DNA of 64,000 nucleotides from Aporrectodea caliginosa (GCA_020284085.1 JACEVL010000145.1:1359983-1423982); one strand, 5' to 3'. Positions 11,938 through 23,230 are shown, counted from the first letter of the stretch. Notes: generated by a model not told the origin, from the sequence alone. Translations and numbers: made by a program.

Positions 11938-12734
11938 CCATAAATATTCAAAACAATGGCTTACACTGGGAGCGAAGATTGTATTCTCCAGACCTGTACA
12001 GTGTGAAAAATATATCAATGTGTACCACAGGTTTCAACAAACAGCGAGGCTATATCATAGCATACCATAATATTATAAACGAAACCTTGTATAGCGCAAC
12101 TTCAGGGAAAGACTCACCAGTAGCTCTCCCGACTCAACAACAACAACCCTCGTTCAAATCAAATGGACTTCAACCGCTTGCGGAACAGGAACAGAGAAGA
12201 TAGACTGACCAGATCAGTCCTAGTTTTATGAGGAAGGTTGTTACTAGCATTATCAATGCATCTCTTCATCACGTTGTCACTGGCATCAACATTGTACTTC
12301 ATCATCATTTCATCGCCTCCATGTCTAGGATATCTTGTGAACTCATTACCTTCGATATTATTTGGCCGTATCAACATAAATTGATAGATACAACACAATA
12401 CAATGCAATACAATTAGTTTTTCATAGGATTTTTGACATCGATTGCTTCTTCCTTACAGGTTTTCAGTAGACTTAGTTGGATGTCTTCCTCCAACTGATC
12501 TACATATTACACCAAGGACGAAATATACACAGGACTGAAAATTCCTTATTAATTTTAACGACGATAGTCAGTAGATTGTAGCTCCGGGACAACTGTTACA
12601 GCCACTTATAAAGCCAACAACGACTCGTTTATTTATAGGATGAAAACCAACCTTTAAACAGGTGTGTAATTATTTACCGTCGATGATAACTGATTATCTG
12701 AAACGAATTTGAAAAGCATAAAAATAAAAATATC
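11938..12734 (+). repeat. Segment paralogous to 27.6-28.2 and 56.1-56.5 kb
   Basis: The landmarks GCGAAGATTGTATTCTCCAG, GAGGAAGGTTGTTA and GGATGTCTTCCTCCA recur at 27670-28140 and 56180-56470. Short frames at 11934-12470 run through this repeated block and are not conserved between copies, so they are not coding. Confidence 0.65.
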
Positions 12735-12744
12735 GTCTCCTATG

Positions 12745-12984
12745 TAATGTAATTAGTAATTTATATAGCGCCGCTCACAGCCGAGGCCATTCAGTAGCGC
12801 TCCCAGTGCGAGAACCCCGAGAGAAGAAGTATGTTTTAAGGAGAGAGAGAGATGAAGACAATGATCCAGAATTTCCTCACGCAAAGTGAAGTGAAGGGCA
12901 TTCCATAAAGAGGGCCCAATGATGGCAAAGGATCGAGTTTGAGCAATCGTAGTCCTAGCTCGTGGGACAAAAGAAGTCAGATCG
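12745..12984 (-). mobile_element. LINE 3' end insertion with 10-bp TSD
   Basis: The minus strand encodes the C-terminal CR1/L2-like pattern 'RSFAIIGPSLWNAL', followed by GGAGCGCTACTGAATGGCC and an ATTAC-type tail. It is flanked by GTCTCCTATG at 12735-12744 and again at 12985-12994, a perfect 10-bp target duplication. The insertion is 240 bp, so it is heavily 5'-truncated. The clean TSD suggests a fairly recent event. Confidence 0.85.
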
Positions 12985-12994
12985 GTCTCCTATG

Positions 12995-14715
12995 ATTCCA
13001 TATGCCATATTTTAGTCTTCAGTTCTCACCTAGAATGATTCTGACGATTATATAGAGTCAGTTGAATGCTAAGAACGAAATACGAACAGAGGTAAATTGT
13101 TCCTGAAAGAAGCGATTAATAGATTTGAGTACTTTTATACATTTTTGCATTTTTTTATTCTTCAAAAATCTCACATGGCGCTATTCGTAGTTTCCATTGT
13201 CCAACGACCCACTGTGGTTCACAGACCCGTTATCGTTACCCTCGTCCTTTACCAAAGGTTCGATCTGTATTATTCCTCACGAACTGTGGGAACTGCTAAA
13301 AATAATTACTGCATACCACTTTTGTTACCAAGAGCTGCATTCAGTGATAGGAGAAAATCCGTGAGAACTGTTAAACCATTTTCCATATCGTCAAAAGACT
13401 TTGATGTCAAAAGATGTGGCTACGTTGTTTGATCCCATCTCCAAGTCCGCCACTGCTCATACTTTGGTAGTGCCAGACCTATGAGAAGATAAAAAAGGAG
13501 GGCGACGCTTACATTTTGTTCTGACACAGCGCTGTTAAGCAGTAACTAACTATAATATGCAATTTTCGTTCATTGAATTCATATAGAGCTGCAGTATGCC
13601 AAAAACTAATTTCTCTCGACGGCAACGGCAATTGTTGTCATAAGCTGTCGTTAAACTCTGGCTCCATCCATTGAATTCATACGGCCTCTGAATCCATCCA
13701 TAGACACCCTTTAAACATTTATATAACACTCTATAATAAGCGGGCGGATTTAATTAATGTAGCTTAGAGTCAGAGCTTATGACACTATTTGCGCTTAGCA
13801 TAAGAGGACAAAGTTGAACAGCGTCTAAATCCTTTATAAGATCGTCTATACAATTATAATAATGCTGCAGTATGCGTTACAAAATAGTGAGAAATGTTTG
13901 CGATAATTTCTACCGACGTCCGCATCCTTCGTTGCCATAAGATGTCGTTAAATTCCGGATCCATCCAAATTGGCATTGTTTTAGCTCTCTTTTGGCTCAG
14001 TTTCAGCCACTGCCTACTCAACGAACAACTCCATCGCTGTCGGATGCACGACAATGGAAATTACGACACCTGTGGCATCCATGAAACGGAGACACATTTC
14101 CCAGATCCATTGCTGAAACCAGACGATCCTTCAGTAGAGACTCCACGATGAATTCCACGCAACAATTGATCCACGGGCATTCGGACAATACTAGCACACC
14201 CCAACTGTCTGGACATCATATTTAATATCTTATAGCTACGCAGAACACCTTGCAGAAACATGACATTAAGTTTGAACAGAACACTGATCGAAATACACCG
14301 TACAGTTGAACAGTCCATGACCATTATTGGATCTAGATTTATAAATTACTTGTATCTCTGTTGAACAAGGCCAATCGTCTATTTTTCAGAGGTCGCATTA
14401 AATAAATTAAAATGAATTTGTGGCGTTATCGAGAAATGAAATTTACCTGAGATATCGTAATACACAACAACTGTTTTAGACACAAATAAATTGCTAATTT
14501 TGTCCTTTTTGTATTCGTAAGCTATGTTTTGGTTCTGAATCATTCTGTGCTATCTCCTATCCCCCGTATGTAAAAATAATAATACCGAAGCCAATTGCCA
14601 TGAGAAAAATATTATGACATTCAGAATGAAAAGACATTAATGTATTAACATTCTGTCGCTAAACACTGAAAAGTACAACTGCATGTAACAACAGCAACAA
14701 TCACTACTACTACTA
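12995..14715 (+). repeat. Background units with old family-B tails
   Basis: An inverted box lies near 13090 (GAAAGAAGCGATTAATAG) and a forward box near 13695 (TAGACACCCTTTAAAC). B-like segments end GTCGTTAAACTCTGG at about 13586-13680 and GTCGTTAAATTCCGG at 13925-13975. Frames at 13097-13432 and 13854-14324 cross these repeats. No gene. Confidence 0.5.
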
Positions 14716-14717
14716 CA

Positions 14718-14793
<76 letters not shown>

Positions 14794-14855
14794 TTACTTC
14801 TTCTACTATAACCACCACCACAACCGCCGCCGCCGCCGCCGCCACCACCGCTACT
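14716..14855 (+). repeat. Compound trinucleotide microsatellite
   Basis: (CTG)n at about 14716-14761 changes to (CTA)n up to about 14792, then CTT/ACC/GCC triplets to about 14855. All are three-base units, which explains the long poly-Ala/poly-Val frame on the minus strand. Confidence 0.95.
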
Positions 14856-15464
14856 AGGTAGATATTATTGTAATGCGGTGTCGACTTAGACACCTTTAGA
14901 ATGTTGCTCTTTGCTGCTATAATAAACACCGACTTTATCTTTTAGTTTAGGTCCTTTCGCTTCCCATCTTCCGCCATTTTTTCCATAATGCCACATGAAC
15001 GGTAAGAACCCCTCGAAATAACTTCTGCCGACGTCAACGGCCTTTGATGCCATAAGATGTGTTAAACACTTAAACTCTGGATCCCGTCATCTATTTGCGG
15101 GAATATGGAGTGGGTGACCCGTTAGCTTAGAATACCATGGAAGAATAGGAGATAAACTGATACTTTGCAAATTCAACTAAGAAAGAAATATGATTATACA
15201 GACTTGTTTTTGTTGAAGCGCTCTATAGATCATTAGTTGTATCGCATTATATATTGAATCCAATTCGGATAATAATCGACGAACAGAAAGAGAAACTCAT
15301 TGGAATAAGGAAGGAAAATGCCAAAGATATCAGCTGTATTGTTGCGCGGTCAGGAGAAGAAATGCACTTAAGATGCCGCTAAAGATTCCAAATAATTACA
15401 GTCACGCTTCGACACCTTTAAATTGTATCTTTACATCGCAATATATTCTAAATGTTGTCTTTAA

Positions 15465-16169
15465 CCCTTTGGAGCTGTAATATCCCAAAACTAATCTTTG
15501 TCGGCGGAAACGGCCTATGTTGTCATAAGCTGCCGTTAAACTGTGGATCCAATCTAACCCTTTGGAGGTGAGGTGGGGTATGACAAACCCCACAGCTATT
15601 CTACGCTGCTTTTCTACGGAAAACGTAGAACCAGCTTGGATTATTTTTGTCTACCTTAGTGAATGTGAAATACGGACACTTTTGGACACTTTCAGGTACT
15701 TTTGGACGCCATTTTTTTAATTTCTTGCATATTAAAGTGAAATTTTAATTTTTGGTATACATATTGATTTTAATTAATTAAAAAAAGTAACGGCACAGTG
15801 CCGAAAAAATTGTGCGATTATAAGATATTACTGCATATAGTGTTGCATCGATGCAAAATTGATCCATTATTATGGGTATTATGTCACGTGTTCCCAAATG
15901 TTACATGTTTCGAGGGCCACGAAGATGCCATAGCAAAGGGTCGCTTTGATTTTGAGCGCCACCACGCTGGCCATATCAATTATGAATGAAAACTGTTATT
16001 TGTTCCTGAAAATCACCAGTTTAGCCGATAATTGGTTCCATAACTATAGTTTAGCTCACAATTTATGTTATGTAGTTGATATTGCGACTTGCAAGGAATA
16101 TATGTATTGGGGTATGTCAGACCCCACCTCACCTCAAACGTTACAATGCTTCACCTCACCTCCAAAGGG
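15465..16169. mobile_element. piggyBac-like non-autonomous element
   Basis: Left end CCCTTTGGAGGTGAGGTG is preceded by TTAA (15461-15464). The right end is its inverted repeat, followed by TTAA (16170-16173). The paralogue at about 20110-20125 has a single TTAA at this place, the expected empty site. TTAA targets and CCC..GGG ends are typical of piggyBac. No transposase is recognisable inside; the 63-codon frame at 15798-15989 has no known motif. A family B retroposon is inserted just inside the left end. Confidence 0.85.
15475..15554 (+). mobile_element. Family B retroposon, 80 bp, 13-bp TSD
   Basis: The element CTGTAATATCCCAAAAC...GTGGATCCAATC is flanked by TAACCCTTTGGAG at 15462-15474 and 15555-15567. 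Because the TSD is the terminus of the piggyBac-like element, both boundaries are exact. It has a GGATCC-rich 3' end and no open frame or pol III boxes. Confidence 0.93.
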
Positions 16170-16187
16170 TTAAATGGTGGTTATAGT

Positions 16188-16588
16188 CAATGAGATATTA
16201 TTATAAGCGCTAGAGAGCGTATGCCGTATGTTTCCTTCAGGTCGCAGTGAAGTCACAATCGCTAAGCGACCTTGACCCCAAGCTAGGCATTCTAACTATA
16301 GATATCGATGTTTACTTTTGTGTAGCCTATCACAGCTGACGTTGTACTGTGCAATGAAGCTTGCATGACATCATCCAGCGCTCATTGACGTAATTGGTGA
16401 CGTTCGACGCAATTAACGTCGATGGTGACGTCGATTTATCGATTATGACGTCAGTCAACGCTCAGTTTTGGCTAGGTTAAGGGCCAAGGCCGTTTTGAAT
16501 CGGTAGCCTCAACAAGGTGAGGTGAACCTCAACATATAGATGGTTGATGCTCGCTATGGTGATATATTTATATATTAAACATCTCTAT
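16188..16588. mobile_element. 401-bp insertion with TGACGT cluster
   Basis: The direct repeat GGTTATAGT (16179-16187 and 16589-16597) flanks the block, and the paralogue near 20140 has no such insert. Terminal inverted repeats are not convincing. It holds at least five TGACGT half-sites, including a full TGACGTCA at 16445-16452. Its class is unknown; it could be a MITE or a truncated retroposon. Confidence 0.6.
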
Positions 16589-17351
16589 GGTTATAGTTCA
16601 TCTGTTGAAAGGCTAAGCATTTGGAGTGAATCGATCGTCGGTTGATAACTACATTGAATCATAAGGCAAAGATCTTCAAAGCGATCAATGACGGTCGACA
16701 TAGAAGTCTACGTATTCGCCATAAGCTAGACGAACGCCGAATGTTGACGGGAGGATCCCTCTGCCTAACAACGAGAGTTGGAGCACACGGAGGAAGTCCA
16801 AACGTGGAAATGGAGTGGGTGACCTGGTTGCCCCGAAAAATATGAAAAAATAGGAGAAGAAGCGATAATAAAAATTCAAATAAGGAACTCCGGAGAACTC
16901 TACAAATTGAAAACCATACGAGATATATAGAAAACTGAAGAATATCCAGAAATAATTTAAACAACTGAGATCAAAAACAACACATCGGAGTCATACATGG
17001 TTCACCAGCGACAGATGCAACAATAACAGCAACAGATGCAAAAAGGCTGAAACATCGTCTTACACAACCGTATTTTCGTTGTTATTATTCAAAGGGCTTG
17101 AATACGGCTGCTAGGGCCGGTAACGTAGACCGTACTTTTGAGCTAAAGATAGCAATATGATGTTATCAGTAATTGACAGAAGGTGATATGCTGATATATA
17201 TAGACCCTAAAACTAGCGATTAAAAGGTGTTTAAAAAACAGCTGTAAGTTTAAAGTGCTTGCGACAGTTTGCATGATTGTGTTTTCGTCTACTGATATTT
17301 CAATTATTCCAACTTGCCTGGGTTTGAAGATTTCAGTGTTTAACGACTTAT

Positions 17352-17625
17352 AATGGCTGCCATGGTTAACGTCGCCCTCCTCTTTTACAGGCTTGGGAGT
17401 GGCACAACTCAAAAACGGCATTTGCTGTCATGGGCGTCCGCAGCGGATCCAACGGGGATTATTTGCCCTCCCGGATTTTACAATTGTTATTTCAATAATT
17501 ATACTTCCGTTAGTAATAGTAGTTTCAGTTTAACGACACTGTGTGATAACAAAGATCATTAGCGTCGCCCTCCTCCTTTATCCAGGCTTGGGACTGTCAC
17601 TTCCAGAAAGCGAGCTGTGGCGGCG
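17352..17625 (-). mobile_element. Family A retroposon copies (one full, one partial)
   Basis: The full copy at about 17513-17625 reads TAGTAGTTTCAGTTTAACG, GTCGCCCTCCTCCTTTATCC, CTTGGGACTGTCACTTCCAG. A partial one at 17352-17405 has GTCGCCCTCCTCTTTTAC. A CATGGGCGTCCGCAG motif lies between them at about 17427. Confidence 0.65.
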
Positions 17626-17887
17626 AGCTGTGGCGGCAAGGAAACGATTTAAAGGTGTCTGTAGTAGGCTACGCTGGTCATCGTCAACTCACCACGTGAA
17701 AACGACGTTAAAATAAAACTACGCCACTACCCTATACGAGTCCTAAGCTTGGAGAGAGGAAATGTGCGACGCTAATAATCTTGTTATTATTAATTTCTGT
17801 AGGCTACTGTGGTGTCTAATGCACAAGGCAACAACCGATGGCACACCTGAAATAAGTCGTAATCAGGTCAATATCACCAAGAGAGAT

Positions 17888-18030
17888 CATTCATTCATTC
17901 ATTCATTCATTCATTCATTCATTCATTCATTCATTCATTCATTCATTACGAAGTTCTATATAGCGCCCCTTCAAGGTTACTACTCAGGAGCGCTCCCGAC
18001 CCCAGTACGAAAAGGACAGTTTTGAGGCAA
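17888..18030 (-). mobile_element. LINE/SINE 3' end with (ATTC)n tail
   Basis: (ATTC)n at 17888-17946 is joined to the inverse of the shared LINE tail: TATAGCGCCCCTTCAAGG and CTCAGGAGCGCTCCCG. Only the terminal part is present. It interrupts the first copy of the 17.7/18.1/25.5 kb repeat. Confidence 0.8.
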
Positions 18031-18182
18031 GTATAGACAGATTCAGAGTGGATTTTGGGATTCAGCCCATGCACCATCCGTCGTCGGCATTGTGAACAAA
18101 TTTAATTGTGTTGTAATTATTAATGTCTGTAGGCTACTGCGGTGTCTAATGCACAAGGCATCAACCGATGGCACACCAAAAC

Positions 18183-18725
18183 CAGTGTGATTTTCGTTAA
18201 CGATAACGATAACGAAAATGTTCGTTAACGAAAATAAAATGATTTCGTTAACGATAACTATAACTATAACTAAAAAATATCATTAACTATAACTATAACT
18301 ATAACGAAAATAACACTAACGAAAATTCATCTTTATTTTCGTTAATACAAAAATAAAAATAGGAAGTGCAATATGGACGATACGACATAAATGAGAACGA
18401 AAAATGCGAAATTTTTATTGTGAAATTTGTCAGTTACTTTGGAAACTCGTGTATTGATGAAGCTGAATGTACCCATGCTTCAAAGGTTTTCATAGCTCTG
18501 AGTAAATTGTGAAACAGCGTATTAATACGCACAATTTTGCTTATAGACTTAATTATTGTAACTAAGTAGTAACTAAAATTAACTAAAATAAAAATCCATT
18601 AACTATAACTATAACTATAACTAAAAAATAATACTAACTATAACTATAACTATAACTAAAATAAAAAATCATTATCTATAACTATAACTATAACTAAAAT
18701 AAAACCTGTAAGGAAAATCACACTG
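18183..18725. mobile_element. hAT-type MITE with ACTATA subterminal arrays
   Basis: Left end CAGTGTGATTTTCGTTAACG, right end GGAAAATCACACTG, flanked by the 8-bp TSD ACCAAAAC at 18175-18182 and 18726-18733. Long runs of (ACTATA)n-like sequence follow the left end and precede the right end. The centre (about 18330-18540) is unique. There is no transposase. The paralogue at about 25600-25625 lacks it. TSD length and CAGTG ends fit the hAT superfamily. Confidence 0.9.
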
Positions 18726-19500
18726 ACCAAAACCAAGTCGTAATCAGGTCAATATCACCCAGAAGATAAGTCAATAAGACTCTAAGGCTTCTGCTTCTCT
18801 AATTGTAACCGCATTACAAATGTCTCTGAATTTCTAAAACACCCAACCATCGACAGCTAAAGATTCCATTGTTTAACGACATCTTGTGTCTGCCAAAATA
18901 GTTGACGACGACCTTTAATTACATATTCATTCTTGGATATGGGAAACATACTAGAGTATGAACGAAAATGTCAAGAATAAATCGTCGGTTGAGAGCTATG
19001 TAAAGGTGTCTAAGCAGATCGTGACATCATTATAAGTTTCCAGTGTTTAAGGACATCCTGTGCCTGTCAGGGTCATTGAGGTCGAAAACACCTATACATC
19101 CCTAAAGATTTGTTATGGAAACCAAAAACAACCAATTGGTTGAAAGGATTCAGAGTTTAGTGACCGTTCTCACTAAAGAAGGTTTAGGATTGGCCGCTTG
19201 CCTAATAGGCCTACAGGCAAACACTATAAGGTTCAGTCTCGGGATCAGACTCTGCCTCTTCCGCGGAAACCCGGTGGGCAACGTCCTAAGGATGGACTTC
19301 TTAGGTCCTTTTGCCGGAAGCAATTTTCTGTGTTTGTCTTCTTTAGTGTGTAATTTCTCTTCGTCACCAATCTACAGCTTGTAACTCTGGAGCCACTACT
19401 TCTGCGTGCAGAGTTACGATGTGCTTAATCAGAAGAAATTAGTTGCAATATGTTCAAAATATCCACATTTACAGTCTTTCACTTTTTATGTTGCTCTTTG
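18726..19500 (-). repeat. Background units, minus orientation
   Basis: Inverted box ii (TGTTTAACGACATCTTGTG) at about 18870 and a related copy at about 19045 lie some 175 bp apart. The inverted box i (GTAAAGGTGTCTAAGCAG) lies between them. The same order occurs at 25740-25960. An 89-codon plus frame at 19115-19384 has no recognisable domain. Confidence 0.55.
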
Positions 19501-20720
19501 ATACTATAATAAACAACGACTTGGTCTCTTGTTTAGTTTCCTTCGGTTTCCGCCTTCGGATATTTTTTCCTCTGATGCCACACGAAGGGTAAGAACTCCT
19601 CGAAATAACTTCTGCTGACGTCAACGGCTTTTGATGCCATAAGATTTCGTGTTAAACTCTAGATCGCGTCATCCATTTGCAGGAATATGGTGTGGGCAAC
19701 CCGGTCGCTCAAAATACCACAGAAGAATAGAAGATAAACTGATAATAAACAAATTCAACTAAAGATTTCATCAGAAATCGACCAAAAAGAACGAAATATG
19801 ATATATGCAGACTTGTTTTTGTTAGCGCATGTTATAAATCATTAGTTGTATTGCATTGTATATTGAATCCAATTCGGATAATAATCGACGAAGAGAAAGA
19901 TAAACTCATTGGAATAAGGAAGGAAAATGCCAAAGATATCAGAAAAACAACGAAGAAACTACAAAATTAATTTCAGAATTGTCACCCGCCTTCCTTTGCA
20001 GCTGTCTTTTTGCGCGGTCAGGAGAAGAAATGCACTCAAGATGGCGCTAAAGATTCTAAATTACAGTCACGCTTCGACACCTTTAAATTGTATTTTTACG
20101 GCGCAATATATTCTAAATGTTGTCTTAAAATAATGGTGGTCGTAGTTGAAAGGTTAAGGATCGGAATGAATCGATCGTCGGTTGATAACTACATTGAATG
20201 ATAAGGCAAAGATCTTCAAAGCACTGACTAACATTTGAAATAGCAGTCAGCGTATGCTATAGACAAATGCCGAATGTTGACGAGAGGATCCCTGTGCCTA
20301 TCAACGAGAGTTGGTACACACAGAGGAAGTCCATACGTGGAAATGGAGTGGGTGACCTGGTGTCCTGGTCGCCCCGAAAAATATGGAAAAATTGGAGACT
20401 AAACGATAATGGAAATGCAAATAAAGTACTCAGGAGAACTCTGCAAATTGAAAGAAATATGAGATACATATATATAGAAAACTGAAGAATATCCAGAAAT
20501 AATGTAAACAACTAAGATCATCAACAACAACACATCGGAGTCATACATGGTACAGCAGCGACAGATGCCACAACAACAACAACAGATGCAAAAAGGGTTT
20601 AACAGGGTCATACACAAACGTATTAATTTTTCGTTGTTATTATTCAAAGGGCTTGAATACGGCTGCTAGGGCCGTTAACGTAGACCGTACTTATGTACAA
20701 AGCTGTGCGACGTTATCAGT
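19500..20720 (+). repeat. Segmental duplication, uninterrupted copy
   Basis: This is the partner of 14931-17160 without its insertions. It carries the same GACACCTTTAAATTG box (about 20075) and GGGTGACCTGGTGTCC block. Frames at 19927-20647 are out of phase with those of the partner. Confidence 0.85.
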
Positions 20721-20723
20721 AAT

Positions 20724-20795
20724 TGGATGGATGGATGGATCCACACAGTTTAACGGCAGCTTATGACAACATAGGCCGTTGCCGTCATTGATAAG
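20724..20795 (-). mobile_element. Family B retroposon with (GGAT)n tail
   Basis: Minus-strand copy. (GGAT)n at the left is the 3' tail, then CCACACAGTTTAACGGCAGC, TTATGACAACATAGGCCG. This copy shows best that family B ends in an (ATCC)n tail. Confidence 0.75.
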
Positions 20796-21600
20796 AACAA
20801 TTTGTCCTAATCATAAAACGTCAAGTGTTCTCTAATAAATGGTCTTCACCTTTCTGGTGAGGTACTGATATTAAATTTCAGAAAAAGGAACACCGGTCCG
20901 AACTTTCCCGTATCGTCAATAGTCATACCCATGTCTGTCAGTATCTCCAATCTGCTCGCGTTTGGAGTGCCAACAATCGTAGTCTTCAACTTAAACCACA
21001 ACCCGATTCTAGACGAGGCTTTTGCATAATAACTGCTACAATACGGCTTTAACGTTGGCAGAACTTGACTTATTTTGCGAATGGAGGAAACAGTTAACAT
21101 TTTGAACAAATTGAGATTAATTATAAACTCTGAAAGAAGCGATTTAAAGGTGTTGAAACGTCGCGTGAGGTTAGAGTGCTTTACAACATTCAGCGTTCAG
21201 TTTCTTTTCTTTTTTCGATGTTTTGTAAATTTAAGTGTTCAATGACACCTTAATAATCTGCTGGCTGCCATGGTTGACGTTACCCTTAGCGCAAATCAAG
21301 CGGCAAGGATGGTTACCGTAGAGCTACACGGAAGCACATTCGATTGTTGGCGGATATTAAATTCAAATGCGAAACGGCGCAGCCGCTTCCGTCACAGGTC
21401 ATTACATTCATATACACGGGCAAAGCAACAATTTTCACATCCAAATGTCGTTTTCATTAACATATATGGTAATTTTAAATATATAAACCCCTTCAGCAAA
21501 TAAAGTAAGTAAGTAAGTAAATAGCCCTTATTTGCAGCAGTTAATAATTACGTCTGGAGAAAACCAGGGCGAAGCCGTGTACACGTTGCTAATGCTAATC
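20796..21600. other. No gene; degenerate units
   Basis: An inverted box i (GCGATTTAAAGGTGTTG) is at about 21130 and a short (TAAG)n tract at about 21508-21524. An 87-codon minus frame at 20846-21109 has no family I recognise and lacks paralogues. Confidence 0.4.
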
Positions 21601-21640
21601 TGTGTGTGAGTGTGTGTGTGTGTGTGTGCGCGCGCGCGTA

Positions 21641-21682
<42 letters not shown>

Positions 21683-21705
21683 GTGTGTGTGTGTGTATGT
21701 ATGTA
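21601..21705 (+). repeat. (TG)n microsatellite ending in ATGT
   Basis: A long TG/TGCG tract becomes (ATGT)n directly beside the 3' end of a SINE2 copy. It may have grown out of the SINE tail. Confidence 0.95.
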
Positions 21706-21905
21706 TGAGCACTTGTTATAGCGCCCCTTCAAGATTTCTACTCAGAGGCGCTCCCGACTACAGCGCGGACACTGAATCGGAGTTTCACGCCGAAGCGCAT
21801 GAGCATCTGCGAGTGAAGGACTTGCCAGGTTCCCTACGGCTTGAGGTGGATTCGAACCCGCAACCCTCCGGCTGCAAGGCACCGAACATACCGCTACACC
21901 ACCGC
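21706..21905 (-). mobile_element. tRNA-derived SINE2
   Basis: On the minus strand the head (GCGGTGGTGTAGCGGTATG, then GGGTTGCGGGTTCGAATCC with a good box B) leads to the shared LINE-like 3' end. It is very similar to the copy at 5881-6090. The tail passes into an (ATGT)n/(TG)n tract. Confidence 0.88.
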
Positions 21906-22060
21906 TAATGTAAAAAGGAAGTAGAAACCTTTATTCACCTACCCGCAATGTCGCAAAAGCCTAGAGAATAAAACAACGGCAAACGCTAAACTCTGGTTAG
22001 ACACCTTAGATATTGGTTTGCGGCGTCATAAGTAATCGAAATTTTTATTCAGTCGCTTTT

Positions 22061-22165
22061 GACTCCGCCACTGATCGAGTTCTGTCAGTGTCAGTCCCAA
22101 GCCTGGATGAAGGAGGAGGGTGACGCTACTGGTCTTTGTTACCAAACAGTGGTCGTTCAACAGTA
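22061..22165 (+). mobile_element. Family A retroposon
   Basis: GACTCCGCCACTGATCGAG, CAGTCCCAAGCCTGGATG, AAGGAGGAGGGTGACGC, then CAAACAGTGGTCGTTCAAC. The tail has diverged to CAAGCAAGC. Confidence 0.65.
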
Positions 22166-22264
22166 AACAAGCAAGCAAGCAGTCTCTTTCCGCCCGTACT
22201 CGGGTAGGGCCAGTCCAAAGCTAGGATAAAAGAGGAGCGATGCCAATCATCTCTTATTTATGAC

Positions 22265-22500
22265 TTTGTATGGTTGAGAGAGGCAAAGGAAATGGATCGG
22301 GCACACGCTGAGAGGAAACTCACTACTAAGAACGGTCATCGAAGGAAAAATGAAGGAGAAGACAAGAGGAAGACCAAGACAGATGATGCTGATTGGATGA
22401 TGACAAACGATTACAGGAAACTGAAAGAAGAGGCCCAACAACGAGAGGAGTGGCGACGTCGGACATTTGAACCTGCCTAAGAGGCAGAGAACCACAAGAA
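22265..22500 (+). mobile_element. LINE C-terminal fragment (RTE-like)
   Basis: Two frames joined by one indel give the usual end of an endonuclease/reverse-transcriptase LINE: 'RKWIGHTLRGNSLLRT', 'EGKMKEKTRGRPRQMML', then 'DYRKLKEEAQQREEWRR' and 'EPA' before a stop. It is severely 5'-truncated and frameshifted. The clade label is from pattern memory. Confidence 0.7.
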
Positions 22501-22527
22501 AAAGAGATGGTTGATTTGAAACAATCA

Positions 22528-22767
22528 GTTGTTTCAGTTTAACGACACCACGTGATAAGAAATACCATAATTAGCGTCGCCCACTTGCTTTATCCAGGCT
22601 TACGATTGGCACTGCCAAAGTGCTAGCAGCGGCGGAGTTAATAAGAAAAAACAGTGTAGTAGTTTCAATTTAACGACACTGTGTGTTAACAGTGATCATT
22701 AACGTCGCCCTCCTCCTTTATCTATGGTTGAAACTGGCACTGCCAAAGTGCGAGCAGTGGCGGAGTT
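22528..22767 (-). mobile_element. Two adjacent family A retroposons
   Basis: Copies at 22528-22632 and 22656-22767, both minus, separated by about 23 bp. Each reads GTTTCARTTTAACGACAC at one end and GGCGGAGTTAAT at the other. Side-by-side insertion is a habit of this family in the window. Confidence 0.75.
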
Positions 22768-22869
22768 AATTAAAAACTGCTATAATAATCTTTTTAATGA
22801 CACAGTGTCTTTAAACAGCAACTAACCAACTAACAATGTGTTTATTGGCAGTTTTTCGGACTTACTCGT

Positions 22870-23230
22870 CAGTTTTGCCAAGGATTTTTACGTTAATAGG
22901 GCATTTTGTTCGCAAGTCGTCTTGGCTCATGTGACTGCATCAGGCCCAATTAGCCCATCCTTCTGATGTACGGTCAAGTCTGAGCCATACGGATAGTGTA
23001 AGTAGCCGAGTGTTTTTGTCTCGTTGGTGGACGACCGACGCGGGCCAATGAAGTTACCTCGATCTTCAGTCACTGGAGGCGCTTCAATCTACTGACCGAC
23101 ATCGAGTGCTTTAAAAAAGTCCACTCATGCATATGAAAACATAAGCTACCAACACATGGCATGGATTCGAACTCATCTTGGGAAACCAAGGGATAACCAT
23201 GTGTGATTTAGAACTTGGTAGAAACCTAAC
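22870..23230 (-). mobile_element. Possible SINE remnant with a lone box B
   Basis: On the minus strand GAGTTCGAATCC (about 23160-23180) fits a box B. No box A can be placed at the right distance, and the body has no other copy here. A SINE remnant is one reading; unique sequence is another. Confidence 0.25.

Larger units (their letters stand above)
14931..17160 (+). repeat. Segmental duplication with 19500-20720 (insertions here)
   Basis: The order is shared with 19500-20720: GAAGGAAAATGCCAAAGATATCAG, the box CTTCGACACCTTTAAATTG, GATCGTCGGTTGATAAC, the GAGTGGGTGACCTGGT block and CGGCTGCTAGGGCCG. The second copy lacks the piggyBac-like element and the 401-bp insertion found here, so it gives the empty sites for both. 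Confidence 0.85.

Noticed and set aside
14645..14929. Poly-Ala/Val frame on the minus strand
   Set aside because: Trinucleotide microsatellite.
20399..20647. Cys-rich minus-strand frame of 82 codons
   Set aside because: The Cys run comes from ACA/GCA-rich repeat DNA; the paralogue at 16.9-17.0 kb does not keep the frame.
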